DNA of 64,000 nt from Corynebacterium oculi. GTDB lineage: Bacteria > Actinomycetota > Actinomycetes > Mycobacteriales > Mycobacteriaceae. The DNA is taken from contig NZ_LKST01000002.1 of assembly GCF_001412105.1 (NCBI RefSeq), positions 558,001 through 622,000 on the forward strand. Reading direction: 5' to 3'. The position numbers and the translations under genes are program-made. Under the pieces are notes generated by a model. The model had not been told where the DNA came from. It saw only the letters and a program-made list of their open reading frames with translations, and did not search any database. Positions within the stretch are counted from its first letter, which is position 1. Each line of letters starts with the position of its first letter. Positions 51,649 through 60,496 of this stretch are shown here, piece after piece.

Positions 51649-53085
51649 GTGAATCGTTCTATTCGCTTCACGGCGGTGTTTGCGCTGCTGCTGACCCTGG
51701 TGCTGCTGATTAACCTCACGGTGATTCAGGTATTCCGCCACGATGAGTACGCCGCCAACCCGCTCAACCAGCGCAATTTCTTAGAAACCAAGTCCATTCC
51801 GCGCGGCCAGATCACCGCCGGGGGGCAGGTGCTGGCCTCCTCCTACGCGGATGAGAACGGCCTGTATCACCGCAGCTATGAGGCCGCCCCCGTGGCCTTT
51901 AGCCCGGTGGTGGGCTACCTCTCCGACGTGTATGGGGCCGCCGGCATCGAGTCCGCGTATAACGGCGTGCTCAACGGCACGGACGCCACCCCCGGCCGGG
52001 TGCTCGATCAAATCATCGGGGCCGATCCCACCGGCAACAACGTGGAACTCACCCTGGTGCCGGAGGTGCAGCAGGTGGCCTACGAGCAGCTGGTCAATAA
52101 CGGCTACGAGGGCTCCGTGGTGGCCATGCGCCCCTCAACGGGAGAGATCCTGGCTATGGCCTCCAGCCCCGGCTATGATCCCAACTCCATCGTGAGTCCT
52201 CAGACCGCACAGGAGGCCTGGGCGGAACTCAACGCCGATCCCGGTAATCCCCTGCTCAACCACTCCACTCAGGAGACGCTGCCGCCCGGCTCGATCTTCA
52301 AGATCATCACCACGGCCGCGGGCCTGGAGGCCGGGTATTCCGCGCAGAGCACTCTGACCGGGGCCGCGGAGATCACTCTGCCCAATACGGCGCAGACCCT
52401 CACCAACTATGCCGGTCAGGCCTGCGCCGGCGGCGGGGACGTGACCCTGCAAACGGCCTTCGCGCTTTCCTGCAATACGGCCTTTGTGCAGATGGGCATC
52501 GACGTCGGCAGCGATTCTCTGCGCCAAGCCGCCGAGGCCTTCGGCGTGGGCCAGACCTATGACCTGGGTCTGCCCATGTCCCCGGGTTCCCTGGGTGATC
52601 TCCCCGATGATGCCTCCCTGGGGCAATCCGCCATCGGGCAACGCGACGTCACCATGTCCGCCCTCCAGGCTGCCGTGATGGCGGCCACGGTGGCCAATAA
52701 CGGCACCCGCATGGAGCCGCACGTGGTGTCCCGGATCACCGCCCCGGATCTGCGCGAGTTAGACAAGATCGACGCTAAGGAGTTGAACCAGGCCGTGAGT
52801 CCCGAGATCGCCGCCCAGCTCACCGAGCTTATGCGCGCCTCCGAGCGCTCCACCGTGGGCTACTCCGGCCAGGACATCGCCTCCAAGACCGGCACCGCCG
52901 AGCACGGCGATGGTGTTCCCCCGCACACCTGGTACGTGGCCTTTGGCCCCAGCCAGGGTGCGGATGTGGCCGTGGGCGTGGTGGTCAAGGACGGTGGCAA
53001 TCAGGGACACAGCGCCACGGGCGGCAAGGTGGCCTCCCCCGTGGGCCGCGCCGTACTCAACGCCGCATTGCAGGCAGCCCAGTGA
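51649..53085 (+). CDS. pbpA: PbpA, class B penicillin-binding protein
   Basis: The 478-residue protein has one N-terminal anchor helix (FTAVFALLLTLVLLINLTVI), a pedestal domain and a transpeptidase domain with SIFK (SxxK), SCN (SxN) and KTGTA (KTG). It cross-links peptidoglycan and pairs with RodA. The GTG start abuts rodA, so expression is coupled. Length and order match M. tuberculosis and C. glutamicum. Confidence 0.94.
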   Translation: MNRSIRFTAVFALLLTLVLLINLTVIQVFRHDEYAANPLNQRNFLETKSIPRGQITAGGQVLASSYADENGLYHRSYEAAPVAFSPVVGYLSDVYGAAGIESAYNGVLNGTDATPGRVLDQIIGADPTGNNVELTLVPEVQQVAYEQLVNNGYEGSVVAMRPSTGEILAMASSPGYDPNSIVSPQTAQEAWAELNADPGNPLLNHSTQETLPPGSIFKIITTAAGLEAGYSAQSTLTGAAEITLPNTAQTLTNYAGQACAGGGDVTLQTAFALSCNTAFVQMGIDVGSDSLRQAAEAFGVGQTYDLGLPMSPGSLGDLPDDASLGQSAIGQRDVTMSALQAAVMAATVANNGTRMEPHVVSRITAPDLRELDKIDAKELNQAVSPEIAAQLTELMRASERSTVGYSGQDIASKTGTAEHGDGVPPHTWYVAFGPSQGADVAVGVVVKDGGNQGHSATGGKVASPVGRAVLNAALQAAQ

Positions 53086-53098
53086 GGAGGAATAGAAG

Positions 53099-54694
53099 GT
53101 GACGGACGAAAACTTCCAGAGGAACGATTCCACCCCCCACTCCCGCTCGGGGCTTTCCCACGATGAGCAGCGCGACCGGCTGCAATACCTCATCGGGGAG
53201 GATTATCGCCTCCAGTGGGTGATCGGCCACGGCGGCATGTCCACCGTGTGGCTTGCCGACGACCCCCGCCACGACCGCGAGGTAGCCATCAAGGCCCTGC
53301 GCCCGGAGTTCTCCAACTCCACGGAGTTCCTGGAGCGCTTCCGCAACGAGGCACAGGCGGCGGAGAACATCACCTCCGAGAACGTGGTGCACACCTACGA
53401 TTACCGCGAGGTCTCGGACTCCCACGGCACCATCTTCTGCTTCATCGTCATGGAGTACGTGCGCGGGGAGTCCCTGGCCGACCTGCTCTCCCGCGAGGGT
53501 TCCCTCCCGGAGGCGATGGCCCTCGACGTCATGGAGCAGGCCGCCCACGGCCTCGCCGCCATTCACGCCCTGGGCATGGTGCACCGGGATATCAAGCCCG
53601 GCAACCTCATGGTCACCCAGGAGGGAAAGGTAAAGATCACGGACTTTGGCATCGCCAAGGCCGCCGCCGCCGTCCCCCTCACCCGCACCGGCATGGTGGT
53701 GGGCACCGCCCAGTACGTCTCCCCGGAGCAGGCCCAGGGCCAGGATGTGAACCCCACCTCGGACGTGTATTCCCTGGGTGTGGTGGGTTATGAGGTCCTC
53801 AGCGGCAAGCGCCCCTTCACCGGGGATTCCTCCGTGTCCGTGGTGCTGGCGCACATCAACCAGGCCCCGCCGGCGCTCTCCACCTCCATCAGCGCGCAGA
53901 CCCGCGAACTCATCGGCATCGCGCTGCGCAAGGAGCCGGGACGGCGGTTTACCAACGGCAACGAGATGGCACAGGCCATCTCCCAGGTACGCCTGGGTAA
54001 CAGGCCCCCGCAGCCGCGTTCGGCGGTGCTCACCCGCCCCGCCCCGGAGCCCTCTCCCACGGCGGCCACGGTGGCGCTGGGGGCCGTGGCCCAGCCCACC
54101 ACTGTGCAGCCCGCCGCCACCCCCAAGAGGCAGATCGTCTCCCCCACGGTTCCCCCGGCCCCCCCGGCACGGAGGGGCGTCGATAAGCCCAAGGAGGAAC
54201 CCAAGCGCGAGGGCATGAGCGTGGGACTGGCGGTGATCGCGGCCCTGGCCGTGCTGCTGGTGGTGGGATTTGCGCTCTACCGCATGGACTTCTTCAGCAC
54301 CGATTCCTCCGATCCGGCGAGTAGTTCCACGCAGGCTCCGCCCGCGCAGGAAACGGCGGTGGTCACGCAGTACGTGGAGGAGCCCGCCCCCGCGCAGAAT
54401 CAGGACAATAACAATTCCGGCCAGGGGGCCCAAAACACCCAGCAATCGCAGCAGACCACTCCCCGCAATACGCGCGCGGCGGAGCAAGAGGATGAGCAGG
54501 AACGCGAGCAGGAGGTGAGCCCCGCCACCCCGTCGCAAGGTACCGTGGTGGAGGAGCCGGCACAGGAGGCTCCGCAGACCAGCAACGCGCCGGATACCCC
54601 GGCGCAGGTTAATGAGAACAACTCGGACGTGCGGTTGCTCACCTCCGAGGCATCGGGCAACCTCTCGGAGGACGCCGAGGGAGATGTGCAATGA
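53099..54694 (+). CDS. pknA: PknA, Ser/Thr protein kinase
   Basis: The 531-residue protein has an extension of about 35 residues, then a Hanks kinase domain with VIGHGGMSTVWLA (P-loop), EVAIKAL (Lys), HRDIKPGNLM, DFGIAKA and TAQYVSPEQA. A helix near residue 390 (GLAVIAALAVLLVVGFALYRM) and a long Gln/Glu/Pro-rich extracytoplasmic tail follow. It regulates cell shape and division by phosphorylating proteins such as FhaB. The GTG start follows GAGGAATAGAAG; the stop overlaps pknB (ATGA). Confidence 0.94.
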   Translation: MTDENFQRNDSTPHSRSGLSHDEQRDRLQYLIGEDYRLQWVIGHGGMSTVWLADDPRHDREVAIKALRPEFSNSTEFLERFRNEAQAAENITSENVVHTYDYREVSDSHGTIFCFIVMEYVRGESLADLLSREGSLPEAMALDVMEQAAHGLAAIHALGMVHRDIKPGNLMVTQEGKVKITDFGIAKAAAAVPLTRTGMVVGTAQYVSPEQAQGQDVNPTSDVYSLGVVGYEVLSGKRPFTGDSSVSVVLAHINQAPPALSTSISAQTRELIGIALRKEPGRRFTNGNEMAQAISQVRLGNRPPQPRSAVLTRPAPEPSPTAATVALGAVAQPTTVQPAATPKRQIVSPTVPPAPPARRGVDKPKEEPKREGMSVGLAVIAALAVLLVVGFALYRMDFFSTDSSDPASSSTQAPPAQETAVVTQYVEEPAPAQNQDNNNSGQGAQNTQQSQQTTPRNTRAAEQEDEQEREQEVSPATPSQGTVVEEPAQEAPQTSNAPDTPAQVNENNSDVRLLTSEASGNLSEDAEGDVQ

Positions 54695-56664
54695 CGATGA
54701 TCGCTGACCGTTACGAGCTAGGCGAGGTCATTGGCACCGGCGGCATGTCCGACGTGTACGCCGCCCAGGACACCCTGCTCGGCCGCGGCGTAGCCGTCAA
54801 GGTGCTGCGCATGGAGTTGGCTCGCGACGTCAACTTCCGCGAGCGCTTCCGCCGCGAGGCCCAGAACTCCGGGCGCCTCAACCACCCCGCCATCGTGGCG
54901 GTCTATGACACGGGCGAAACGACGATCGAGGGAATCAGCGTTCCCTACATCGTGATGGAGCGCGTGTTCGGCCGCACCCTGCGCGAGATCGTGCGGGAGG
55001 ACGGACCCATGCCTCCCGCCGAGGCCGCCGCGACGATGATCCCCGCCGCCCACGCCCTCCAGGCCTCGCACGACGCCGGGATCATTCACCGGGACATCAA
55101 GCCCGCCAACATCATGATCACCAACACCGGCGCGATCAAGGTCATGGACTTTGGCATCGCCCGGGCCCTCGACGACTCCACCTCGGCCATGACCCAGACG
55201 GCCGCCGTGATCGGCACCGCCCAGTACCTCTCCCCGGAGCAGGCGCGCGGCCGTCACGCCGATGCCCGCTCGGACGTCTACTCCCTGGGCTGCGTGCTCT
55301 ATGAACTGCTCACGGGCACCCCGCCATTCCAGGGGGAAACGCCCTTTGCCGTGGCGTACCAACACGTTCAGGAGGAGGCCACCCCGCCCTCGCACTTCAT
55401 CTCCGATCTGAGCCCCACCGCCGCCGTGAACGTGGATTCCGTGGTGCTCACCGCGATGGCTAAGCACCCGGCGGATCGCTACCAATCCGCCGAGGCGATG
55501 GCCGAGGATCTGGAACTTCTCTCCCGCAACGCCGTCACCCAGGCGGCGCGCTCCCACGTGGCGGCGCAACCCCAGGCCGCAGCGGCCCCCACGGAGGTGG
55601 TTCCCGCCCCCACCCGCGCGGCGGATACCATTGCGCCCGCCCCCCGCACGGAGCCGCGACGCCACCGCAAGCCCACCAAGAAGTCCCGCTGGCCCGCCTG
55701 GGTGGCCGCCCTCCTGGGCCTCACCGTGCTCGGCGTGGGCGGGGCCTTTGCCTATGACCTCTTGGCCAACCGCTCCTCCTCCGAGGAGAACACCGCCAGC
55801 CCGGCGATTGAACAGCGCGACACCACCGTGCAGGTGCCGGACGTGGCCGGTATGCCGCTTAGCGACGCCCGCGACGCCCTGGAGGAACTTGGCCTCGTGG
55901 TAGACACCAACGAAGAACCCAGCCCCGAGGTGGAGCGCGGTTCCGTGATCCGCAGCAACCCGGCGGCGGGCTCCACCCTGCAAGAGGGCGCCTCGGTGCA
56001 ACTGACCGTCTCCTCCGGCAAGGAGGTCACCGACGTGCCCAACCTCACCGGGATGACCCTGCAACAGGCCTCTTCCGCCCTTCAAGCCGTGGGACTCTCC
56101 CTGAACTCCCAGGCCACGGAGGAGGAATCCGATTCCGTGCCCGAGGGCCAGATCCTGCAACAAAACCCGGCCGCCGGCACGCAAATCTCCAAGGGATCGC
56201 AGGTGAGCGTGACGGTCTCCTCCGGCCCGAAGCAGGTGCGCGTGCCTGACCTCACCGGCCTGCAACTCACCCAGGCCCAATCCACGCTGGATTCCCTGGG
56301 TTTGGACAGCGAGATCACCTACGTGGACTCCCTGGAACCCGAGGGCAAGATCCTCAGCGTGGCCGAGCAGGGCTCGATGGTCGATGCCCGCTCCTCCGTA
56401 CACCTGGAGGTCTCCAACGGACAGCTCTTCGAGATGCCCGACCTCACCCGATCCTCCGAGTCCCAGGCTCTCTCCAAGCTCCGCTCCGCGGGCTGGACGG
56501 CACCGGAATCCTCCCTGGTCACGGGAACGGAGGTCAAGACGGGCCTGATTACCGATCGCGGACTCATCGCCGCCACCGAGCCACAGGCCGGGCAAACACT
56601 GCGCAAGGACGCCCAGATCACCGTGCGCTACTACGAGTTCAATCTCACCGCCCTGGCCCCTTAA
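54691..56664 (+). CDS. pknB: PknB, Ser/Thr protein kinase with four PASTA domains
   Basis: The 657-residue protein has an N-terminal kinase domain (VIGTGGMSDVYAA, VAVKVLR, HRDIKPANIM, DFGIARA, TAQYLSPEQA), a helix near residue 345 (VAALLGLTVLGVGGAFAYDL) and four PASTA repeats starting VQVPDVAGM, TDVPNLTGM, VRVPDLTGL and FEMPDLTRS. PASTA domains sense muropeptides or lipid II and tie cell-wall state to kinase activity. It ends the fhaA-pknB operon; crgA follows after 110 bp with its own ribosome binding site. Confidence 0.95.
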   Translation: MTMIADRYELGEVIGTGGMSDVYAAQDTLLGRGVAVKVLRMELARDVNFRERFRREAQNSGRLNHPAIVAVYDTGETTIEGISVPYIVMERVFGRTLREIVREDGPMPPAEAAATMIPAAHALQASHDAGIIHRDIKPANIMITNTGAIKVMDFGIARALDDSTSAMTQTAAVIGTAQYLSPEQARGRHADARSDVYSLGCVLYELLTGTPPFQGETPFAVAYQHVQEEATPPSHFISDLSPTAAVNVDSVVLTAMAKHPADRYQSAEAMAEDLELLSRNAVTQAARSHVAAQPQAAAAPTEVVPAPTRAADTIAPAPRTEPRRHRKPTKKSRWPAWVAALLGLTVLGVGGAFAYDLLANRSSSEENTASPAIEQRDTTVQVPDVAGMPLSDARDALEELGLVVDTNEEPSPEVERGSVIRSNPAAGSTLQEGASVQLTVSSGKEVTDVPNLTGMTLQQASSALQAVGLSLNSQATEEESDSVPEGQILQQNPAAGTQISKGSQVSVTVSSGPKQVRVPDLTGLQLTQAQSTLDSLGLDSEITYVDSLEPEGKILSVAEQGSMVDARSSVHLEVSNGQLFEMPDLTRSSESQALSKLRSAGWTAPESSLVTGTEVKTGLITDRGLIAATEPQAGQTLRKDAQITVRYYEFNLTALAP

Positions 56665-56774
56665 CTGGGCCCGGGGCGGGCGCGCTCCGCCTGCTAAACT
56701 GTGCAATCAGCACAAGGGCGCGCCCGCCTCGGCCAGCGCCATCGACGTTTTCCAAGAAATCCCAGAGGTAACCG

Positions 56775-57047
56775 ATGCCCAAGTCCAAGATCACATCCTC
56801 CACCAGCCCCATAGCCAGCACCCCGAACACCGCGGATCGCACCCCGGTCAAGATCAACACCGGCGGCACGCCCATGTGGTACAAGATCCTCATGTTCGGC
56901 TTCATGCTGCTGGGGCTGACCTGGCTGGTGGTCAACTACCTGGCCGGCGGGCACATCCCCCTCATGATGGAACTGGGGGCTTGGAACTACCTGGTGGGCT
57001 TTGGCCTCTTCATCGTGGGCCTGCTCATGACGATGGGCTGGCGCTAA
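56775..57047 (+). CDS. crgA: CrgA, cell-division membrane protein
   Basis: The 90-residue protein has a polar N-terminus ([16 protein letters not shown]) and two helices ([22 protein letters not shown] and [16 protein letters not shown]) joined by GGHIPLM. It stabilises the divisome and interacts with FtsZ, FtsI and CwsA in mycobacteria. GAGGTAACCG is the ribosome binding site. A strong terminator follows. Confidence 0.93.
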   Translation: MPKSKITSSTSPIASTPNTADRTPVKINTGGTPMWYKILMFGFMLLGLTWLVVNYLAGGHIPLMMELGAWNYLVGFGLFIVGLLMTMGWR

Positions 57048-57063
57048 GTTTCCCTCCCTCTTC

Positions 57064-57107
57064 ACCGGCCCGGTCCCCTGCCTCTCAGGCGGGCCGGGCC
57101 GGTTTTT
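57064..57107 (+). terminator. Intrinsic terminator after crgA
   Basis: ACCGGCCCGG (57064-57073) and CCGGGCCGGT (57094-57103) form a perfect 10-bp stem followed by TTTTT (57103-57107). Confidence 0.9.
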
Positions 57108-57229
57108 GTGGTTCCTCCTATCGCCTGCTGGTTCCCGTAGCGGCCGGGGCATGGAGTTGCTGCGGCCTTTTGCGCAGAGCGCTGTCGCGGTAGAGGTGGG
57201 GGCCACGGCAGCAAGCAGCGATAGAGCAC

Positions 57230-57285
57230 CAAGGGGTGCCACTGTGGATTCCGCCGGATGTTTTCCCCCACGGTGGCACCCCTTG
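57230..57285. repeat. 57-bp palindromic element, array E copy 1
   Basis: CAAGGGGTGCCA (57230-57241) and TGGCACCCCTTG (57274-57285), with pairing extending outward through AGCAC/GTGCT. It lies in the 695-bp convergent gap 57048-57742. Confidence 0.86.
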
Positions 57286-57349
57286 TGCTGTGTGGGCTGT
57301 GCCCAAGCCTCTCCGCCGCAGGGGAATCCCACCCCCGGCCTCCCGGCGC

Positions 57350-57406
57350 TAAGGGGTGCCATTGCGTGGTATGCGCATCTGCACATTGCTGAAGTGGCAC
57401 CCCTTA
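57350..57406. repeat. 57-bp palindromic element, array E copy 2
   Basis: TAAGGGGTGCCA (57350-57361) and TGGCACCCCTTA (57395-57406), extended by CGC/GCG on the outside. Confidence 0.87.
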
Positions 57407-57475
57407 GCGTTGATCGGCCGCGAACTATCGGCGCGGAAGCGCGGAGGCTCAAATAGACCCAGATACCCACCACAC

Positions 57476-57532
57476 CAAAGGGTGCCACTCCCCGACCCTC
57501 GCGCCGCCCGGCGCTCGCAATGACACCCCTTG
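57476..57532. repeat. 57-bp palindromic element, array E copy 3, degenerate
   Basis: CAAAGGGTGCCA (57476-57487) and TGACACCCCTTG (57521-57532) mispair at two positions. The length is still exactly 57 bp. Confidence 0.75.
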
Positions 57533-57596
57533 ATGTTGCGGCAGCCCGGCCCACCCCATCCCGAAATCGCCGCCCATACCCCGGTTCTTCACACCC

Positions 57597-57755
57597 TGTG
57601 GATAACTCTGTGCACTACTTCCACAGCCCGGCCGCGTGTTCGAGTAAAACTGCATCACCCCAGGAACACCCGTCACATCACGAACACGAGAACCCGCCTG
57701 TTCGGTAAATTACACAACGGTAACTATCCACAGTGTGGATAACTACTGTGGATAA
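57597..57755. other. DnaA-box cluster
   Basis: TGTGGATAA, the complement of the consensus box TTATCCACA, occurs at 57597-57605, 57734-57742 and 57747-57755. A one-mismatch box CTATCCACA lies at 57724-57732. The last three are packed within 32 bp, two of them as a head-to-head palindrome TATCCACAGTGTGGATA. Nearby sequence (57700-57725) is AT-rich. Confidence 0.7.
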
Positions 57756-58405
57756 ATACCGCTCTCCACAAACCGCGCCAGCAGCCCCACCACTACGGCT
57801 CCCACCGCCGCCGTGCCTACCCCACGCACCTTGCGGGAGCGCGGCAACAACACCCCCGCCAGTACGGCGCCCGTGAGCAGGCCGCCCAGGTGACCCCACA
57901 GGGAAACCCCGGTGGAGAGGAACGTGTATGCCAGGTTCACCCCCACCAGGGAAAGCGGGGCCACGATGTCTCCTCCGCTTCGGATCGCGGATCCCACCAG
58001 CACGGCCATTAACCCGTATAGCGCCCCCGAGGCCCCGGCCGTGGGGGTGAGCGGGGCCATTTCCACCACCGCGTAGGAGGCCCCCAGGCCGCTGATGAGG
58101 TACACCGCGAGGAAGAGCACGCTGCCCAGGGAGCGTTCCAGTTCTCTTCCGATGAGGGCGATCATGAAGGTGTTCACCGCCAGGTGGCCTACGTCGAGGT
58201 GGATGAACATGTTGCTCAGCAGGCGCAGTGGTTCTTCCGCAACCAGCGGGGCGAAGAGGAAGCCGTCGCGGGTGATGGGGGCGTTTCTGGTGTCCAGGGA
58301 GGTGTTTTGGAGGGCCGAGGCGATCCACACGCCCACGATGAGGAGGCAGAGCGCGGCCGTCACGGGGGCTCCGCGGAAGAAGCGCCTCACTGTCGCAGTA
58401 TTCAT
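57743..58405 (-). CDS. Rhomboid-family intramembrane serine protease
   Basis: The 220-residue protein with six to seven helices has the catalytic GASGALYG (Ser) and SLWGHLGGLLTGA (His), plus the HLDVGHLAVNTFMI helix-2 motif. It cuts membrane proteins; substrates are unknown. TACCCT (complement of 58413-58418), 7 nt before the ATG, predicts a leaderless mRNA. Its last codons overlap the DnaA-box cluster. Confidence 0.9.
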   Translation of the reverse strand: MNTATVRRFFRGAPVTAALCLLIVGVWIASALQNTSLDTRNAPITRDGFLFAPLVAEEPLRLLSNMFIHLDVGHLAVNTFMIALIGRELERSLGSVLFLAVYLISGLGASYAVVEMAPLTPTAGASGALYGLMAVLVGSAIRSGGDIVAPLSLVGVNLAYTFLSTGVSLWGHLGGLLTGAVLAGVLLPRSRKVRGVGTAAVGAVVVGLLARFVESGIYPQ

Positions 58406-58429
58406 GCAGCCCAGGGTATCGCGGGGGAT

Positions 58430-58465
58430 AAAAAATCCCGTGCCCCACGGGCATGGGGCACGGGA
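58430..58465 (-). terminator. Intrinsic terminator after ppiA
   Basis: TCCCGTGCCCCA (58436-58447) and TGGGGCACGGGA (58454-58465) form a perfect 12-bp stem with a 6-nt loop. On the minus strand it is followed by TTTTTT (58430-58435). Confidence 0.92.
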
Positions 58466-58479
58466 AAAGGGGGAAGGAA

Positions 58480-59004
58480 TTACTCCACGATCTCCACGGA
58501 CTCGATCACCACGGGTTCGGTGGGGCGATCCATGCGGTCGGTGGCGGTGGTGGCGATCGCATCGACGACCTTCTGGGAGGCCTCGTCGGTGACCTCACCG
58601 AAGATGGTGTGGGCGTTATTCAGGTGCGGGGTGGGGGCCACGGTGATGAAGAACTGGGAGCCGTTGGTGCCGGGGCCCGCGTTGGCCATGGCGAGCAGGT
58701 AGGCGCGGTCAAAGCGCAGCTCGGGGTGGAACTCGTCCTCGAACATGTAGCCGGGGCCGCCTCGGCCGGTGCCGGTGGGGTCGCCGCCCTGGATCATGAA
58801 GTTGTTGATGACGCGGTGGAATACCGCGCCGTCGTAGAAGGGGCCTTCCTTGGTTCCGGAGGCGTTGTCCGTGCGGTACTCCTTGGTGCCTTTGGCCAGG
58901 CCCACAAAGTTGTCCACGGTGACCGGGGCGTGGTTGCCAAAGAGGTCGATCGAAATATCGCCGCGGTTCGTGTGCAGAATCGCAGTAGAGGTCTTAAAAC
59001 TCAT
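58480..59004 (-). CDS. ppiA: Cyclophilin-type peptidyl-prolyl cis-trans isomerase
   Basis: The 174-residue cyclophilin has [14 protein letters not shown], the active-site FHRV and QGGD signature, and [12 protein letters not shown] with the later HTIFGEV. It speeds proline isomerisation during folding in the cytosol. ATG 59004 is chosen because TACACT (complement of 59012-59017) is 7 nt upstream, giving a leaderless mRNA. Confidence 0.94.
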   Translation of the reverse strand: MSFKTSTAILHTNRGDISIDLFGNHAPVTVDNFVGLAKGTKEYRTDNASGTKEGPFYDGAVFHRVINNFMIQGGDPTGTGRGGPGYMFEDEFHPELRFDRAYLLAMANAGPGTNGSQFFITVAPTPHLNNAHTIFGEVTDEASQKVVDAIATTATDRMDRPTEPVVIESVEIVE

Positions 59005-59063
59005 AGGGATAAGTGTAACGCTTTTGCCGCATGAAACGCGGAACACGATTATTCTAGGATGCT

Positions 59064-59768
59064 ATGAACACCACCGTGATGAAGATGGCCCTCTCCACCG
59101 GCCGCGATGCGTGGAGCAGGTACCGCGATTTCCGCGAGCGCAAGGCCTCCGAGGCGTACGACGCCCTGGCCGACGCCGCCGAGACCGCCTCCCGTAACTA
59201 CGAGGATGCGACCGAAAACTTCAAGGAAAACGCGGGGAAGGTGGCCAAGCAGGCCCGTCGCCGCCTGAATAACGCGGTAGAGACTCTGGAATCCAAGGGC
59301 AAGGATCTCTACGATTCCGCCGCCGAGGCCCAGAAGAAGAACACCAAGGAGGCTAAGAAGATGAGCCGTCGTACCAAGCGTCGCGCGGAGAAGGCTGCCG
59401 CTAAGGCCACCGCCAAGGCGCAGAAGAAGGTAGATCGCAAGGAGAATAGGAAGAAGGGCCCGGTGCGCCGCGCCTTTGGTTTCCTCCTCGTGCTGAGTGC
59501 GCTGGCCGGTGTGGGTGCCGCGTTGTGGAATTACTTCCGCAAGCCTGCCGAGGTGGGCCCCATGCCGCCGCGCATCAAGGAGTTCGCTACCTCTCGCCCC
59601 ACGCAGTCCGAGCTGATTTATTCCTCCTCCGCCCCCACCCCGGAGGAGGAGAAGCAAAAGCAGGAGGAGCAGGCTCAGAAGGATAATGAGGAGGGCCTCA
59701 CCGCCGAGGGCGAGGACCTCATCGCCTCCCTGGACGAGCAGCTGGAGCGCCACCGCAAGGAGGATTAA
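59064..59768 (+). CDS. Hypothetical protein with long charged coiled coil and one membrane helix
   Basis: The 234-residue protein has residues 15-135 as a Lys/Arg/Glu/Ala-rich helix with heptad character (many KKAEKAAAKATAK-like blocks), one helix (AFGFLLVLSALAGVGAALWNYF, about residue 140) and an acidic C-terminal tail. The layout resembles YtxH-like or apolipoprotein-like helical proteins; I cannot assign a function. Its position between ppiA and crgA is seen in other corynebacteria. TATTCT lies 8 nt before the ATG. The end overlaps the opposing ABC gene by 4 bp. Confidence 0.72.
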   Translation: MNTTVMKMALSTGRDAWSRYRDFRERKASEAYDALADAAETASRNYEDATENFKENAGKVAKQARRRLNNAVETLESKGKDLYDSAAEAQKKNTKEAKKMSRRTKRRAEKAAAKATAKAQKKVDRKENRKKGPVRRAFGFLLVLSALAGVGAALWNYFRKPAEVGPMPPRIKEFATSRPTQSELIYSSSAPTPEEEKQKQEEQAQKDNEEGLTAEGEDLIASLDEQLERHRKED

Positions 59769-60496
59769 GCCTCTTCCCCCGCCATGGCGGCGGTGAGTTC
59801 GTCGAGGCTCACCTCGCCGCGGCGGCCGGCAAGGATTTGCCGCCCCAACCCCAGGACCACAAAGGAGTCGCCCACGCGCTCCGCGTGCCTGGGGTTATGT
59901 GTAATAAATACCACCGCCACCCCGCGTTCGCGGGCGGCCTCGATGAGGTCGAGCACCATGCCTGACTGGCGTACGCCCAGGGCGGCGGTGGGCTCGTCGA
60001 GGATGAGTACCTTCGCCCCGCTGTGTACCGCGCGGGCGATGGAGACCACCTGCCGCTGGCCCCCGGAGAGCGAGGAGATCGGCACGTCCACGTCCGCGAT
60101 GTGGACTCCGAGGTCCGCTAGGGCTTGGCGGGTCTCCTTTTTCATGTGTGCGGTGCGCAGGATTCCCCAACGGTTGGTGTGCTCCCGGCCCAGGTAGAAG
60201 TTGCGCCACACGCTCATGTCTCCCACCACCGCGAGGTTTTGGTGCACGGTGGCGATGCCCGCCGCCAGGGCCGCGCGCGGGGAGGAGAAGGTGGCGGGGG
60301 TGGCGTCGATAAGCATGGTGCCCTCGGTGGGCTGATGTAAACCGGAGAGGATGCCGATGAGGGTGGATTTTCCCGCGCCGTTGTCTCCTAGCACGCAGGT
60401 GACCTCTCCGGGAGCGATGGTGAGGCTGACCCCGCGCAGCGCCGGGGCGGCGGCACCGTAGGCCTTGGTGACCTCGTGAAGTTCAATGGTGGTCAT
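59765..60496 (-). CDS. Sugar-type ABC importer, ATP-binding protein
   Basis: The 243-residue ATPase has Walker A GDNGAGKST, signature LSGGQRQ, Walker B LILDEPTAALG and an H-loop ITHN. The sequence GLHQPTEG and the single-domain form match FrcA/RbsA-like CUT2 sugar importers. Start ATG 60496 overlaps the permease stop (ATGA). It is the third gene of a binding protein-permease-ATPase operon. Confidence 0.9.
   Translation of the reverse strand: MTTIELHEVTKAYGAAAPALRGVSLTIAPGEVTCVLGDNGAGKSTLIGILSGLHQPTEGTMLIDATPATFSSPRAALAAGIATVHQNLAVVGDMSVWRNFYLGREHTNRWGILRTAHMKKETRQALADLGVHIADVDVPISSLSGGQRQVVSIARAVHSGAKVLILDEPTAALGVRQSGMVLDLIEAARERGVAVVFITHNPRHAERVGDSFVVLGLGRQILAGRRGEVSLDELTAAMAGEEA

Noticed and set aside
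54718..56706. Long minus-strand open frame opposite pknB
   Set aside because: It is the His/Gly-rich shadow of a high-GC coding strand, lacks motifs and conflicts with an unmistakable kinase gene.
57597..57755. Calling this site oriC
   Set aside because: No dnaA, dnaN or gyrase gene is adjacent and the boxes are few. It is recorded only as a DnaA-box cluster.
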